Shown one piece after another: positions 22,233 to 33,983 of a DNA stretch of 64,000 bases; the stretch's first letter is position 1; each line of letters starts with the position of its first letter. Origin of the DNA: Gamsiella multidivaricata (taxonomy: Eukaryota; Mortierellomycota; Mortierellomycetes; Mortierellales; Mortierellaceae); contig NW_026251815.1 in the NCBI RefSeq assembly GCF_025024155.1, positions 1 to 64,000 of the forward strand. The letters run 5' to 3'. Below the pieces are notes generated by a model that was given only the letters and a program-made list of their open reading frames with translations, did not search any database and was not told the DNA's origin. The translations under genes were made by a program, and so were the position numbers.

Positions 22233-22449
22233 AAGGACCGCCTTGAGCCACCCAATTCACACCGGAAAAGATAATATTAAAAACTATAATAATAAAAAAT
22301 TACAGTATCAATGCAGAAACTGGCTTTCTTGTTCCTCAAGTCTAAGAAGGCTCAGTCTAGGGCAGGTTGTCATGTCCGAGGGAGGAGCCTTGTATTTTAA
22401 AGAGATATATTTATTGTTATTGTACATGTGCTGCTCTATATTGATCCAC

Positions 22450-24766
22450 TTAAGCAGCTGTGGTGGCATCGAGTGCCTCTTTCTCAACAGGCTTTTCACC
22501 CAAGTCGGCAGTGCTGTTGGCCTTCGAGCCCGTAATTGAGCTACTTCCACCTTTGATCTCCTCATAGTAATCCGAGTCCGAGAACGACTCCGATCCAGAA
22601 TCATCATCCTCATCCTCATCCTCATCATCGCTGCTCTCGACGGACTCGCCTGCTGCCAGCTTGTCCTCCTTGGCCTTCTTCTCCTTGGCCTCCTTCTTGG
22701 CCTTCTTCTTGGCGCGGCGCTCACGGCGCTTCTCCTTCTTGTCCGACAAGAGCGCGCGCTCCTTCTTCAGTTCCTCCAAGAAGGCAGGAATCATGTCCAA
22801 AATTGTCTCGGGGTGCTCACGATGAATCATGAAGAATCCCTGCAATTGAGCGGTGGTGACAGAATCCTGGTAGGTGATCCTTTCGCAGATTTTGTCCGCA
22901 AGGTCATTGATCATGGCGTCAAAAGCATCCTTGCGTGCCTGCTCCTTGGGATCGTTTTCTACTGCTGTCGCTCCTGTCAATGAAGCGTCCTTGAATGCCT
23001 TGAAGGGGAGCTTGGGTACAGGCTCGTTGTTGGCCTGGCCAGTCGAAGAACGGCTCAAGAAGAACTTGAGGAACATACCGCGAATCTGGTGCTTGTCTGC
23101 ATAATCAAAAAGCATCTTGCGGTCGCAGCGCCCTGGACGAATCAATGCAGGGGCCAGCTTTCGGATATGGTTAGTGGTCATAAAAACGACGCTACCCTCC
23201 TGTGCAGTGATTCCATCGAGAGCGTTCAAGATTCCAGAGAGAGTAACATTGTTGGATCCCGCCTGGGCTTGTCCTGCCTTGCGCTTGATCAGAGCTGCAT
23301 CCACATCCTCCATGAGTAAGATGCTGTTGCGAGGGGCGTTGTTCAAGAGCTGATCCAGCTGCTGGTCATTCAGACCAGAGATACCCAAGTTGACAATGCA
23401 AACAGACATGCGCAAATGTCCAGCCAAAGCGACAATAAATGAAGTCTTTCCAGTTCCAGGAGGTCCGTGAAGAAGATAACCGCGACGGTATGGAACTCCA
23501 CGGTCATGGTACCACTGAGCAGAGCTGCGGAAGGTGGTGATATCTATCCGGTACAAGGCATCAGAAGTTAGTTTCTAAAAGGGAATTTGCTGCCAAGTTG
23601 CATACATGTTGCGCAATCCGTGTCCCTACCATTTAAAAGCTCCTCCTTGAGACCCTCAGCAAGAATGACAGAGTGGAAAGCACGAGGGGCGCGAGTAGAT
23701 GAGCCGGACCAGTAACTATCGTAGGGCTGAGAGGTGTAGATGGTGGTCTTGCCCTCCTTCTTCTTGTAGGACTCATCCATAGCATCCTGGAGAGACGGTG
23801 AAAAAAAAAAAAAAAAAAAAAAAAGCAAGATCAATACCCTGTTTTCTAGGTTTCTCTTCCACAGCCAATTAATGTCATTGGATAGAAATATCACCGTACC
23901 TGAAGAATCATCTTAAGCATCTTCATATCCCAGCCAAAAGTCGAAATGGTGAGACATTGCTTCTTTTGAATCGACGCCAAGATCTGAGACTGTTCCGCGT
24001 TGGCGCCAGCGGCGTTTTCAGGACGCTCTCGCGACACGTTGACTTTGTGGCCCTTGTGGTAAAGAACGTGTGAACCCATGCCAGGCAAGAACAGAAGCCG
24101 AGGGCGCTCGTTCTGGCGAGTGTCGTTGCTGCGGTAATAGCCTTGATCTTCCTGGTCATCGTCCCAGACAGCCTTGACCGTCAAATGACGGACAGACTTG
24201 GTAAGAGGGCGCTCGGCGACCCATTCTAAAGAAGACGTCATCATTCAGCCCAAGAGGGAGTCCAAGTCAGTACGCGCATGGTTCCCCTCGGGCCATCCCT
24301 CTCTCTTTTGTTTTTGTGAACAATTCTTACCAGACAACCATTTGTAGCAGTCATCGCCCTCCTGAACTTCGACGGAAACATAGAACCAGGACTGAACCTG
24401 GTAGTAATACTGAACAATCAGGTCCTTGAAGAAAGTATAGAAACTGCCGACAATCATCAGGAGGAAACCAGCAGAGAGGACATCATTTCCCATAACTATA
24501 GAACCATCAAATCATAGAGAGCAGACATGCTTAGTTCAAATCATGGCTTTTTGTTCTCTTGATTGAATGCTCGGTATGCAGTCGAGGGCGATGCAGTCGA
24601 GGGCGATGCAGTGAATGATGATGGAGGCGGACGTACCTCCTTTGACGACACGCATCGCAGCAGGCGAGAGCGAGGACTCGAAGTTCGATCCAGACTGGAT
24701 GACATTATCGAGGACAGCGGCGGATGTGTTGAGGAGCGCACCGGTCTTGATCGCAAGCCAATCCAT
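22450..24766 (-). CDS. BCS1-like AAA ATPase (mitochondrial inner membrane)
   Basis: By family, BCS1 translocates or assembles the Rieske iron-sulfur protein into respiratory complex III. Five exons: 24766-24637, 24495-24331, 24225-23900, 23786-23630, 23543-22450; 623 aa. A hydrophobic segment near residues 45-65 sits before a BCS1 N-terminal domain, then D-I-T-T-F-R and the AAA module with Walker A G-P-P-G-T-G-K-T (286-293), Walker B I-L-L-M-E-D-V-D (334-341) and R-P-G-R-C-D-R-K. After the AAA domain comes an extra tail of roughly 120 residues: a Lys/Arg/Ala helix-like run followed by a Ser/Asp/Glu-rich stretch. Usual BCS1 proteins are about 420-500 aa, so this may be a lineage-specific BCS1 paralog. 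The stop lies 217 nt from the convergent HSP90 stop. Confidence 0.9.
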
Positions 24767-26097
24767 GGTTGGATGTTGTGTCTCTTGAAAGTCGAGCAGG
24801 AGAGAAGATGTAGAGTAACAAAAAAACAAGAGTGGGAAGGAAGAGTAGGACTGTGAGGAAGAGGAAGAGGAAGACAGGATAGAGGGAGAGAAAAGGGAGG
24901 AACGAAGAACTCTTTGGCCTTATTTATACAGAATCCCAGGGCTCTTTTTGACGCCACGCTTGGTTGGATCATGCCCAAAGAGCGCAGTTTGTCAATTGTG
25001 GTATTGGCGAGGTCATTGCCCTGAATAGGGACAGTGGCAACGGCAACAGCAGTGATGTAGACAAGGTGGGCCGCAGTTGCATGCATGCATGCATATCTTG
25101 CCAGACTCCGTCTGCAAATGACACGATTAGGCAAACTGCAGCCTTGGAGGGAGGTTATTTTTTCTTTTCTTTTGGACCCTTTTGCCCTCTGCGCCACCAC
25201 CTCACTGGAGTGCGGCTGTCTGCATTTCAATTCGGCTGAGCCCACCCAAAAGGGCAACGCCCAGCCAGCGGAGGGAAGAGGCTCTCTCAGTTGACGTCTC
25301 CAGGGGGCACAGGAAAAGGACTGGACCCACTGGACTATTGCTACTGCTGCTGCTGCTGCTTCCAGAGGCGCCAGTCGCCAATGTCATCGGATCCACGGTC
25401 TCTACTTTTCCCGCATTGAGTTCATCCCGCAAATAGCTCGACCCATAGGAGGGTGCGCTGTGGATGTAGTCAAGCAGTAAGCAGCCAGTTGCCAGCTTGC
25501 ACTGACAGCGGCCCTTGACGACCACATCCACATCGATGGATGCGCTGGTTAGCACGAGGAAGAGCTGGAACGTCGAGTCGAGTCGATAATAATGCGGGAG
25601 TCAGAGACGGCATACACGGCATGTTTTGAAGGGCATCCAATGGATGGTGACTTGGAGAAGGAATGGGTATGATGCCCTGTATACTTTTTTCCCGTGCACA
25701 AGTGGAGTCGGCCTGGACACGGATCATATGCAATTTGCCGCGGGACTAGGCCACTGTAGACTTAGACTAAGGAGGGACAAGAGAAAGAAAAAAAAAACCG
25801 ACAACAACAAACAAACAGATGTAGAAAGTGTAGAGAGTCAGCGTCGTGCTCGCTCTACTCGGCATCATCCTTCTCATCCCCAATCCACTCCCTCATCCCC
25901 ATCGCCCGCCTCATCCCCAGCCTTTATTCCTCTCCCAGGGCTAAAGCACGACCAAACCATTAACGGCCCTCCTCCTTTTCAAGGACATAAACTAGAACTT
26001 ACGTCGCCTTACAGCCAATAGGGCGTGCTCAACCCACTCAAGCGCTCTCTCTAAGCGCTCTCTCAGGGTTCAGGAGCTCCGAGTCAATACCGCCGCA
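24767..26097. other. divergent promoter region, BCS1-like / cyclin
   Basis: 1.3 kb between two divergent starts. It includes ATGCATGCATGCAT near 25080, a CTG-type run near 25339-25360 and GA/CT-rich leader sequence. No gene is supported. Confidence 0.5.
24921..24928 (-). promoter_or_regulatory. TATA box of the BCS1-like gene
   Basis: TATAAATA on the minus strand, about 155 nt upstream of the ATG at 24766. Confidence 0.5.
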
Positions 26098-28211
26098 ATG
26101 GCTACCCAACAACTGCCACGCCCTACCATATCGAACCCCGCCACGCGTCAGCAGGGTCCCAGGACATCAAGTCTCCTTCCCCCAACCTCGATGCTTCGAC
26201 CACCGCGCGTTATGGTCCAAGACGAGAACAGGATCGCCCAATACCAAGTACAGCCCCAGCAAAACAAGTACTCAACACAAAGAACGTCATCCGGACCGGT
26301 GCCAGCAGCATATGCCTCTGGAATCAAAGCAAATATCACAGCGACCGTTAAGAAAGCTGACAGCATCAGAAAACCCGTTCTCGAGAAAAATACCAATATC
26401 AACGTATGTAACCAGCAATTAACTCTACCGTATTCGTTGTTAGCCAACGACCCTTGCGCCGGACTAACCGTGAATACAATGATATAACAATGTGGTTTCG
26501 CTAGAATACTATCCCGCCTGCCGATGGCTCTACAACCCAATGTGTTGCCCGCACCACCTACAGTGCCCAGCAATTGCACCAGCCATCGGCAAACCAGGGA
26601 GCCGTACCCAGGAAGATGAAACCAGCTATTGCTCCTCCGGTCCCAACTCAGACACCGGCTGAATCAATCGCACGGACGCGGGCCCAGTCCATGTTACCAG
26701 CTCCGACCACCTCCAAAGCCATCCCTGCTTTGGTCAGAAACTCGTCCGCATCCGCTGCCATTTCAAAAAGACAGGCCAATGTCTTGGGTTCCTCCTTTTC
26801 TGCCAGCACGACTCGCTTTGCCTCCACTAAAATCGACTCCGGTAACATTCGAAAGCCATCTACGGCAACCACAACATCCACCAGACATGGCCATAGGACC
26901 TCGGCACTGGCGACATCAACCATTGCGCTCTCTGAGGCCCAGGCCATGGTGAACGAACATGCCCATGGCGCTGGATATGTTTCAGTCAACCGAAACGACA
27001 CAGCCAAAGTTCCAGCTGCGCCCAAGGTCTCTGCTACTCGAGCTCAGGTACCGACTACAGCGCGTTCTGGTGCACAGACCATTCAGCAGCTAACTACCAG
27101 AAAACCATTCAAGGATATCTCTGCTGTTCAAGGGAATGGAGCCAAATCTCACCAGGGTCCACTAATCCCAGCAGTGCCTCTGTTTGACTCGCAGTTGTAT
27201 CTGGATGACACGAAAATGGAAGTTACCCCTACTGGAGACAATGGCTCTTGTGCCGTGCTGCCAGACATGGAGATTGATATCACGTCGGAGCAGGAGGAGT
27301 TCGATCCAGATCCCACGCTCGTTTTTGAGTATCAAGCATCCATATTTGCTTACAAGAGAGAGATGGAGGTAAGGGCGTAGCATCGTAAATATCACATAGC
27401 TCCCTCTCGCTTCGAATGACATCTACTCACTCTCGCGTCCTCTCTTCCTGGTCATGAACACACTTGATTATAGATAAAACTCCTTCCAGATCCGGATTAC
27501 ATGAGCAGACAAATCGATCTGACTTGGCATTACAGAGTCCAGCTGATCGAATGGTTGGTCCAAGTGCATGGCCGATTCGACCTTCTGCAGGAGACAATGC
27601 ATCTCTGCATCAATTACCTGGATCGCTTCCTCTCCAAGGTCGTCATTCCTTTAGATCAGCTTCAGCTTGCTGGAACGGTGGCCCTGCTTCTCGCGTCCAA
27701 GTACGAGGAAATTCAGTCGCCCGCTATCGAAGAACTGGTCTACCTGGGCGGAAACGCGTACACTCCAGCTAGAATTCGACAGGCGGAAATTGGCATGCTT
27801 CGAGCTTTGAACTACGACATGGGAGCACCAGGACCGATGAGCTTTCTGAGAAGGATCTCTCGTGCAGACAACTACGATGTGGACATTCGGACGCTGGCGA
27901 AGTACTTTGTCGATATCACTCTGTGTGATCATCGGTTCATTGGACTGCCCTCCAGCATGATTGCAGCCGTCGGCTACCGCGCCTCAATGATGCTGTTATT
28001 CCGGGGAGAATGGACAAGAGAACACGAGCTTTATGCGGGATACACAGAGTTGATGCTGACAGCTGGGATCAATGTCCTCTTGACAATGCTGGAGGAGCCT
28101 GGACAGACACATAAGGCTCTGTTTACGAAGTACCAGGACGAGGTGTACATGCGATCGAGCGAATACATTCAGAGTCTTGGTCTTGCTCAAATTCGCGCTT
28201 TCCGCTCCTGA
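26098..28211 (+). CDS. B-type (G2/mitotic) cyclin
   Basis: Regulatory partner of the mitotic CDK. Three exons, 26098-26403, 26505-27368, 27474-28211, give 635 aa. The N-terminal 370 residues are low-complexity (Thr/Ala/Ser/Gln-rich), with a destruction-box-like R-K-P-F-K-D-I-S near 340. The cyclin fold starts about residue 395 (M-S-R-Q-I-D-L-T-W-H-Y-R-V-Q-L-I-E-W-L) and continues with L-Q-L-A-G-T-V-A-L-L-L-A-S-K-Y-E-E and a complete C-terminal cyclin box. The usual mitotic-cyclin M-R-x-I-L-x-D-W-L motif is diverged (Y-R-V-Q-L-I-E-W-L). Its final 17 codons recur in decayed form at 5897-5950. Confidence 0.92.
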
Positions 28212-28778
28212 ACGCGTTCTTTCTTTTAAACACGTCTTTTTTTTTTTTTTTGGCCGATTTTGCAGATTTCTCAGGTTTTGCACTCTTTTATCTACCATAT
28301 ACCCATTACTAATTGCGTTTTTGCTCCTGCGTTTCTGCTTATTCCCAAATGTCTGTATCAATATTCACCTTGTGGTTTTCGCTGTTGCTTCTGTAAAAAG
28401 ATAAAAAAAATGAACTGTCTGGCGTACTATTGACTTTGGATTGACTTGTACTAGCTATGCTTTTAAGCTTGTGCTTCACGTTCATGGCGAAGCAGTTGTG
28501 GCCGGAGCATGTGCATTGGCACCCGCCTACATGATACTATATAGATGGCGAAGCAAAATTCCCTTCACTCTCGCCCTTACAACCACCGTCCGCAATCGCG
28601 AGCTCTAGAAACAAAGACCCAATCCCTCTGCTATATACTTCCTTAAGCTCAGCTGGTCTTCACACTCTGCACGCAAACGTGCCCAACTACCACAGTGGCC
28701 AGTGCGAACAAACGAATGTTTCAGGTTGCATGCATGAGTGCTCACCATCTAATAGGACCAGCATCCAGAACGGCAATG
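28158..28778 (+). repeat. duplicated segment, copy 2: cyclin tail plus flanking module
   Basis: Plus-strand partner of 5380-5950. It starts within the last codons of the intact cyclin, passes a T-run at 28237-28251, and runs through a roughly 430-nt module (28345-28778) about 93-94% identical by eye to copy 1. Here the module ATG is GTG (28679) and the open frame after the break point differs, so any gene it introduced is truncated. The coding tail is only about two-thirds identical, less than the non-coding module. Confidence 0.85.
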
Positions 28779-29220
28779 GACTGAGGCCATATCTCATGTA
28801 CACAACACAGAAGTTAAGAAAGAAGATAACAGACTTGAAAGTTAGTAGAAAAATATTATTTATTTCAATAGCAATTGATCGGTTGAACAAACCCCTTTGA
28901 GCTAGAGGTCGTATTGACAAAACGGTGATCTTTGGTTTTGTAAATGGAAGGATAATACGCATTTTAATGATCCAAACTTCGATTTCAGCGGTTGTACTTG
29001 AAAATGAATAGATGTTTCTAGTTAAAGGTTTTATGTTGCGACTAAATGTTCAGCACTGTATCCGAATGAGCCAATGGAGGTTCAGAGAAGGCATAGAGAG
29101 AGTAGAATGACGCTGAGACTGAAGCGGTGGGTAAGGCTCGGATATGGCCTTCTGTTGATCGATGCAAAAGTGGATCCACAGGGTGAAATGGTCTATCGGT
29201 TGGACAAGGAGCATCGGTGA
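28779..29220. other. intergenic
   Basis: AT-rich sequence after the duplication breakpoint; no supported feature. Confidence 0.5.
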
Positions 29221-29623
29221 CTAATCTCCTGAGTAGGCACTATTCAGAGGGGAAGTGCTGTGCGTAACTCGACCGAACTTTAAAATGAATACGGAGCCGA
29301 TGTTAGACGAACATGTAGGATGAAAAAAAAAAGCCAAATACATTCTTTCACTTACAGTTTTGTGGTCTTGAGTTCTTGAGTAGCACTTTGTAGTGATCAG
29401 AACGCTAAGATGTGGAATTGGGGTTGTGGGATTCTGAAAGCCCGGGCACGATGTCAGCTGAGGAATTGGACGTGGGGCAGCATCCCTAGCACAAATATAC
29501 TTTAACACTTACAGGATATCGCAGTTGGTGAAATGTGATGTCGCCGTGATGGGCATGGTGGACAGTGAGATGAAAAGCGCGTTGGACATTAGAGCTGCGG
29601 TGTTTTATGGGGGATCTCAGCAT
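29221..29623 (-). CDS. candidate small three-exon gene, unknown function
   Basis: Minus-strand exons 29623-29513, 29433-29356 and 29277-29221 join exactly in phase into an 81-codon frame from ATG to TAG. Both introns (79 and 78 nt) start with GTAAGT, end in AG and contain branch-like CTGAC or CTAAC sequences. The peptide begins M-L-R-S-P-I-K-H-R-S-S, has a His-rich stretch H-H-A-H-H-G-D-I, and ends N-S-A-Y-S-G-D. No signal peptide, membrane segment or known domain is seen. A TATA box lies 270 nt upstream. A chance ORF is unlikely to show two consensus introns in phase, but expression evidence is absent. Confidence 0.45.
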
Positions 29624-29645
29624 GAGTCAAAGAAGCAAACGAACG

Positions 29646-29683
<38 letters not shown>

Positions 29684-30659
29684 GCGGCTGCTAGGGGTTT
29701 TATAGCACCGACCTGGAGCTTGGTAGTTTAGAAAGCTGAATAGTCTCATGAATAAAAATGCAAGTGACCTGGATATGAAGGTTCACTCCCAATACGATCC
29801 CAATTCGGGGTCTGGACGGAACAAGAGCGAAAAAGAAAGACGAGAAGGTAAGGACAGGAAAGAGTGAGAAATGCTTGTGGGTTGACAAGAGGCATTTTAT
29901 AGGTGTTACGGTGTATGCTGTGGTACTGTGGTATCTAAATGGCATTCATAGCAAAAGGGACTCCAACACACCCTCTTCGCATGATACTTTATATACCAAA
30001 AGTACTGCGGTACTTGACCCGGCGCGCCGCGACAGCGACAGATACTAGATCGATACAGATCGGAAGAACGCCTCTCGCCTGGCAACGGGAGGCGTATAGC
30101 AGGGCAAAGAGGCCGCGTCCACAAGCTAGCGCATTGTCTAGGCTATTTACGTTAAGCGGAAGGTCATTTTAGAAGCTTGGGACAGATCCTGGACATATGG
30201 GTCCATCTATAGAAGTATATCAAAAATATTAAGGTGTGGTTTATTCCTTTGCGCAACGCTACGCATTTGATGGCCACATCCTTAAACTCAAATGGATACC
30301 ACCGCGTCGTTGAAGGCTAGGAATGCAACGATGTGCCCCGTAATCAACTAGTCGACCCAAAGGAAGGTGGTCACTCGCGACCGCGAAGGCTCTCAAAAGA
30401 GGGGAACGCGTCCTTCTTGGTCTTCTTCCCATCGACATTCGACAAAGCTAACATCATCACCATCGACAAGGAACAGGACCCTCAAAGCAGAGACAGATAT
30501 CCATCCAAAGACACCAGCCTTTAGTCCGAAAACGGAAAGAGAGAGAAAAAGACATCAGAGACTACCAACTGCCGCAGCTCGCTCCTTCTCATTGCACACC
30601 ATTGTCACCATTCTCTCGACAAATCCTCGTCGTTGATTCTACATACGGCATTTCCAGTC
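29624..30659. other. intergenic with long homopolymer
   Basis: Contains a T-run of about 29 nt at 29650-29678. The rest is promoter and 5' leader of the CSN7 gene. No coding feature is supported. Confidence 0.5.
29895..29901 (-). promoter_or_regulatory. TATA box upstream of the candidate small gene
   Basis: TATAAAA on the minus strand followed by a CT-rich leader of about 270 nt and a 29-nt homopolymer before the ATG at 29623. Confidence 0.4.
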
Positions 30660-32016
30660 ATGGCTACCTCAATCGCAGCAGAGACATCAACCTCGGGGGA
30701 ATCATTCAAGTCCTCTTTTGGACAACGTCTGGAACCCTATCTAGCCCTATCAAAGTCAGCCAAAGGTGCAGGATGTGTCCAGCTCATCAAGGATGTCTTG
30801 GCTGCGCCTGGCGTCATGGTCTTTGGCGAGCTTCTCGATATGCCCAACGTTGTAGAGGTAAATTGGGGGATACAGTGTCCATACTTTCCTTGTGTTCTGG
30901 AGGACATGGTTCCGAGATCTAATGTTGTATGCCGTTTTGGTCCCACCGAATCCATCAGCTGAGGTCCAGCCCTGAGCACGCAAAGTACCACAGGCTCCTC
31001 GAGATCTTCTCATTTGGAACATATCAGGATTATCAACGTAAGGGGGCTCTCCGGTTGCAGCATGAGGTTGATCAGAATATCGGTCTTCTCAAGGCTTGTG
31101 AACTCATCCATCGTTAAATGCCTACTCAAATAGAGAACAAGGACAGCTTGCCAGAGATCACTGAGGCCCAGAGGACCAAACTGCAGCAGCTCTCAATTGT
31201 CACGCTCTCTGAGCGAGTGCGGGTAACGTTGTCGTTCAAGAGCTGCAATACATATCCCGGATGGTGGATTGACAGGGTTATTGACTATTTTTTTTGTCTG
31301 TGGGATCTGCAGGCCATCCCATACAAGGATCTGCTGGAGTATCTCGAGATTGCCAATGTGCGCCAGCTGGAGGATCTGATCATGGATGCCATATACCAAA
31401 ATGTGATCAATGCCAACTTGGATCAGAAGCTAAAACTGGTCGAGGTCCACTCGGCCATGGGACGAGACTTGCGTCCAGGCCAGGCCCAAATCATGCTCAA
31501 AGTGCTGGAAGACTGGTAAGGATCGTCTGGTCTCCGCTTTTTTTTTTTCCTCCAATCTCTTCACCAGCTCTGACAACGCGCCTCATTCGTTTTCTTTCTC
31601 TTTCACCACAGGACGAAAACCTCGGAGGCATTGCTGTTAGCATTGGATGCTAAGATGGCCCAGGTGCGGGAGAACCATGAGAAAGAAAAGCAGGCAAAGG
31701 AGGCATTTGAAAAGGAACTGGAGAGGATCAAGGAGAATTCTAGTTCAGGGTCTGGAAAGCATCGCAAGACAGGAGGAGGTGGACCACATATGATGGACTA
31801 TGAAATGGGCGACCAGCACTTGTTCCAGAGCCCAGAATTCATGGGTGAGATTGAACGCATTACATTCGGTAGCGGCAAAAGGTAATGTTAAGTGCTTTTT
31901 TTTTTTTTAAATCTCAGCAAGGTAGATCACTGAGCTCATTATTTTAACAATGTCCTTATTTTGTCAACTTCCCATTTTTTTCAAGAAGCGGCAAGCGCGT
32001 CCCCCCTCGCGGCTGA
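30660..32016 (+). CDS. COP9 signalosome subunit 7 (PCI domain)
   Basis: Scaffold subunit of the COP9 signalosome, which removes NEDD8 from cullin-RING ligases. Six exons: 30660-30857, 30959-31037, 31134-31222, 31313-31515, 31612-31881, 31986-32016; 289 aa. N-terminal helices lead into a PCI/winged-helix region (about 70-185) with [29 protein letters not shown] and [10 protein letters not shown] motifs typical of CSN7. A coiled-coil segment (about 205-235) and a [14 protein letters not shown] tail follow. The last coding exon is only 31 nt and completes the repeated S-G-K-R motif. Confidence 0.93.
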
Positions 32017-32227
32017 AAAAGAAAACCAGGAGCGGGGGAACACGTTTTTAACAGCATAGCGACTACTATGGCCCGTCATCTCTGAACATGGCGCCATATG
32101 ACAGCAGCACAGGGTACTGCAAGAAAATAAAGCCATGCATCAACAGCAACAATATTGTTTTCGATGTCGCCTTTAATTTGGTAATTATTCTTCTCTATGG
32201 GATCTTTGAAAAAGAAGTCCCATGGCC

Positions 32228-33672
32228 CTAGTTCATGAGCTCGAACAGCTTGAGGACCTTGGAGCCAGCCTCGGCAACAGCATCGTCCTGGTCATCGTCA
32301 TCGTCATCATCGTCGCGGCGCGAATCGAATAGTTTGACGCATTCGGCCATGGCCATACCGGCGAGAACGGCCTTCATCTCGGCATGGGACACCTCCTTGC
32401 CATCTTTCTCCTGGTGCTCCTGGTACTTCTTCATGGCCTCATATGCAGCTAATGGACGTAAGAAAGTACAGCAATTCTGTTAGCACCTTATAAACGCGGC
32501 AAAAGATTTCCTTACGAACTGGCCTTGAACGTACCTGCGGCAGCAATGGCCTGATGTTTACGTGAAGTCGACTTGCGCTCCTTTTTCTCCTCCTCTCTCT
32601 GTTTCTCCTTGGCCTTCTGCGTCTTTTGTTCCGGGGTCTCAGGGGCCTTAAGCTGCCACCACTTTCTCTTAGCCGCCTCGGCCGCCTCCCGTTCGGCCTT
32701 AGCAGCGGCCGCCGCAGCTTCTTCCTCGGCCCTGCGCTGGGCAGCCAGCTCCTCTAGAACGCGCTGCCGCTCTTTCTCAGCCTCTTGTTGCTTCGCCAGC
32801 TTCCTCTCCGCCCTGGAGCGACGAGGATGGCATCCCCACCAGGATCCAAACAGCTTCTTATCCGCCTCCAGGTCCGCAGTTGGATCCACCCCGGTGGGCT
32901 GACCGTAAATGGCAAGATGGGCCTCCCTCATCTCTTTGGGATCGACCTTGGGCGCCAGTTTCTTGCGCTCCTTGCGTTCGAGTTTCTCTTGCTCTGTCTT
33001 TGGCTTGTGGTCGGCACCATCCGAATCCGAATCCGAGTCCGAGTCCGAGTCGTCCTCGTCAAACTTCACTTTCACGCGTTCGGCCATTCGCAAAAAGTAG
33101 TTCTTCTTCGCTTGGAGCTCAGAGTCGTCGCCTTGGATGCCCAAGTGTTTGAGCGCAGCATCGGCGGGGACGCTGATTGAGACGGCTTCGGCCTCGTCTT
33201 CTTCCGCGACGGCGGCAGTTTTAGAGCGGTGGTATTTGTGGGAGACCTTATCCCAGAAGCTACGGTCGGGCTCTTGGTCTGCGGGGACTGCCTTGTTGAC
33301 GGTATTGACGAGCCATTTCTCATCCTTTGGAGGAACTTCAGTAAGGGTCAGAATGGAGTGCAGGTGTTAATGGCGCGTGTCTGAAAGGGAATACTTTAAT
33401 GGTCTCAGGAACGGTTTCAGGGACGGTTTCCAAAAACAGACACGCGAGATGGGAGGAAAATGGAATGGCAAGCACCCAAGACAACGATTCCACGAATGAG
33501 TAAAGACAAAGAGAGTATATATTCATATGCGTGCGTTCTAACCTGGAGGGGGTACATCCTCGACAGGAGCAGGTGAACGGAGGTGCAGCTTCTCCCCGAC
33601 ATGGTGCAGTGCTTGCCTGAAGCTGCTCTCCTCCTTCTTCGCGTTCAGGCTTGCGTCCGACTGGGCCAACAT
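32228..33672 (-). CDS. CipC-like protein, C-terminal DUF3759 domain
   Basis: Three exons, 33672-33543, 33335-32535, 32448-32228, give 383 aa. The C-terminal 80 residues match the fungal DUF3759/CipC family (concanamycin-induced protein C): A-A-Y-E-A-M-K-K-Y-Q-E-H-Q-E, then V-S-H-A-E-M-K-A-V-L-A-G-M-A. Family function is unknown. Upstream of this is a long, highly charged region: W-D-K-V-S near 68, an S-D repeat after residue 130, a G-S-W-W-G motif near 203, and an Ala/Glu/Lys/Arg helix (about 215-300). Typical CipC proteins are about 120-150 aa, so this one carries a large N-terminal extension. The domain is split from the rest by an intron. Confidence 0.8.
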
Positions 33673-33892
33673 GATCTTCTTTGCAATGTGAGATGGGGTG
33701 GAGTGAGTGGAATGAGAGCGTGGGAGATGAAGAAAGAGATGAATGAGTGAGGGTCTAGAGGCCGTGAACACGAGAACTCTGCAGTATGATTATGCGGATT
33801 GCTCTCTTTTGGGTCGGCTCTCAATTTTTTACCTCCCCACTGTTTTAGATGGGCACTCCCATGCGGACATCATGCATGGAGCAAACGACACA

Positions 33893-33899
33893 CTTATAA
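33893..33899 (-). promoter_or_regulatory. TATA-like element upstream of the CipC-like gene
   Basis: TTATAAG on the minus strand about 225 nt before the ATG at 33672, in the 311-nt gap after the stop of the nuclease-helicase gene. Nothing else is seen in that gap. Confidence 0.35.
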
Positions 33900-33983
33900 A
33901 AAAACTGCGCCCACAGGGCGGTGCTATTTACTTGTGGGGTGTTTATCCCGATCATGTCTCAAACTCTCAATGAACATCCCACC

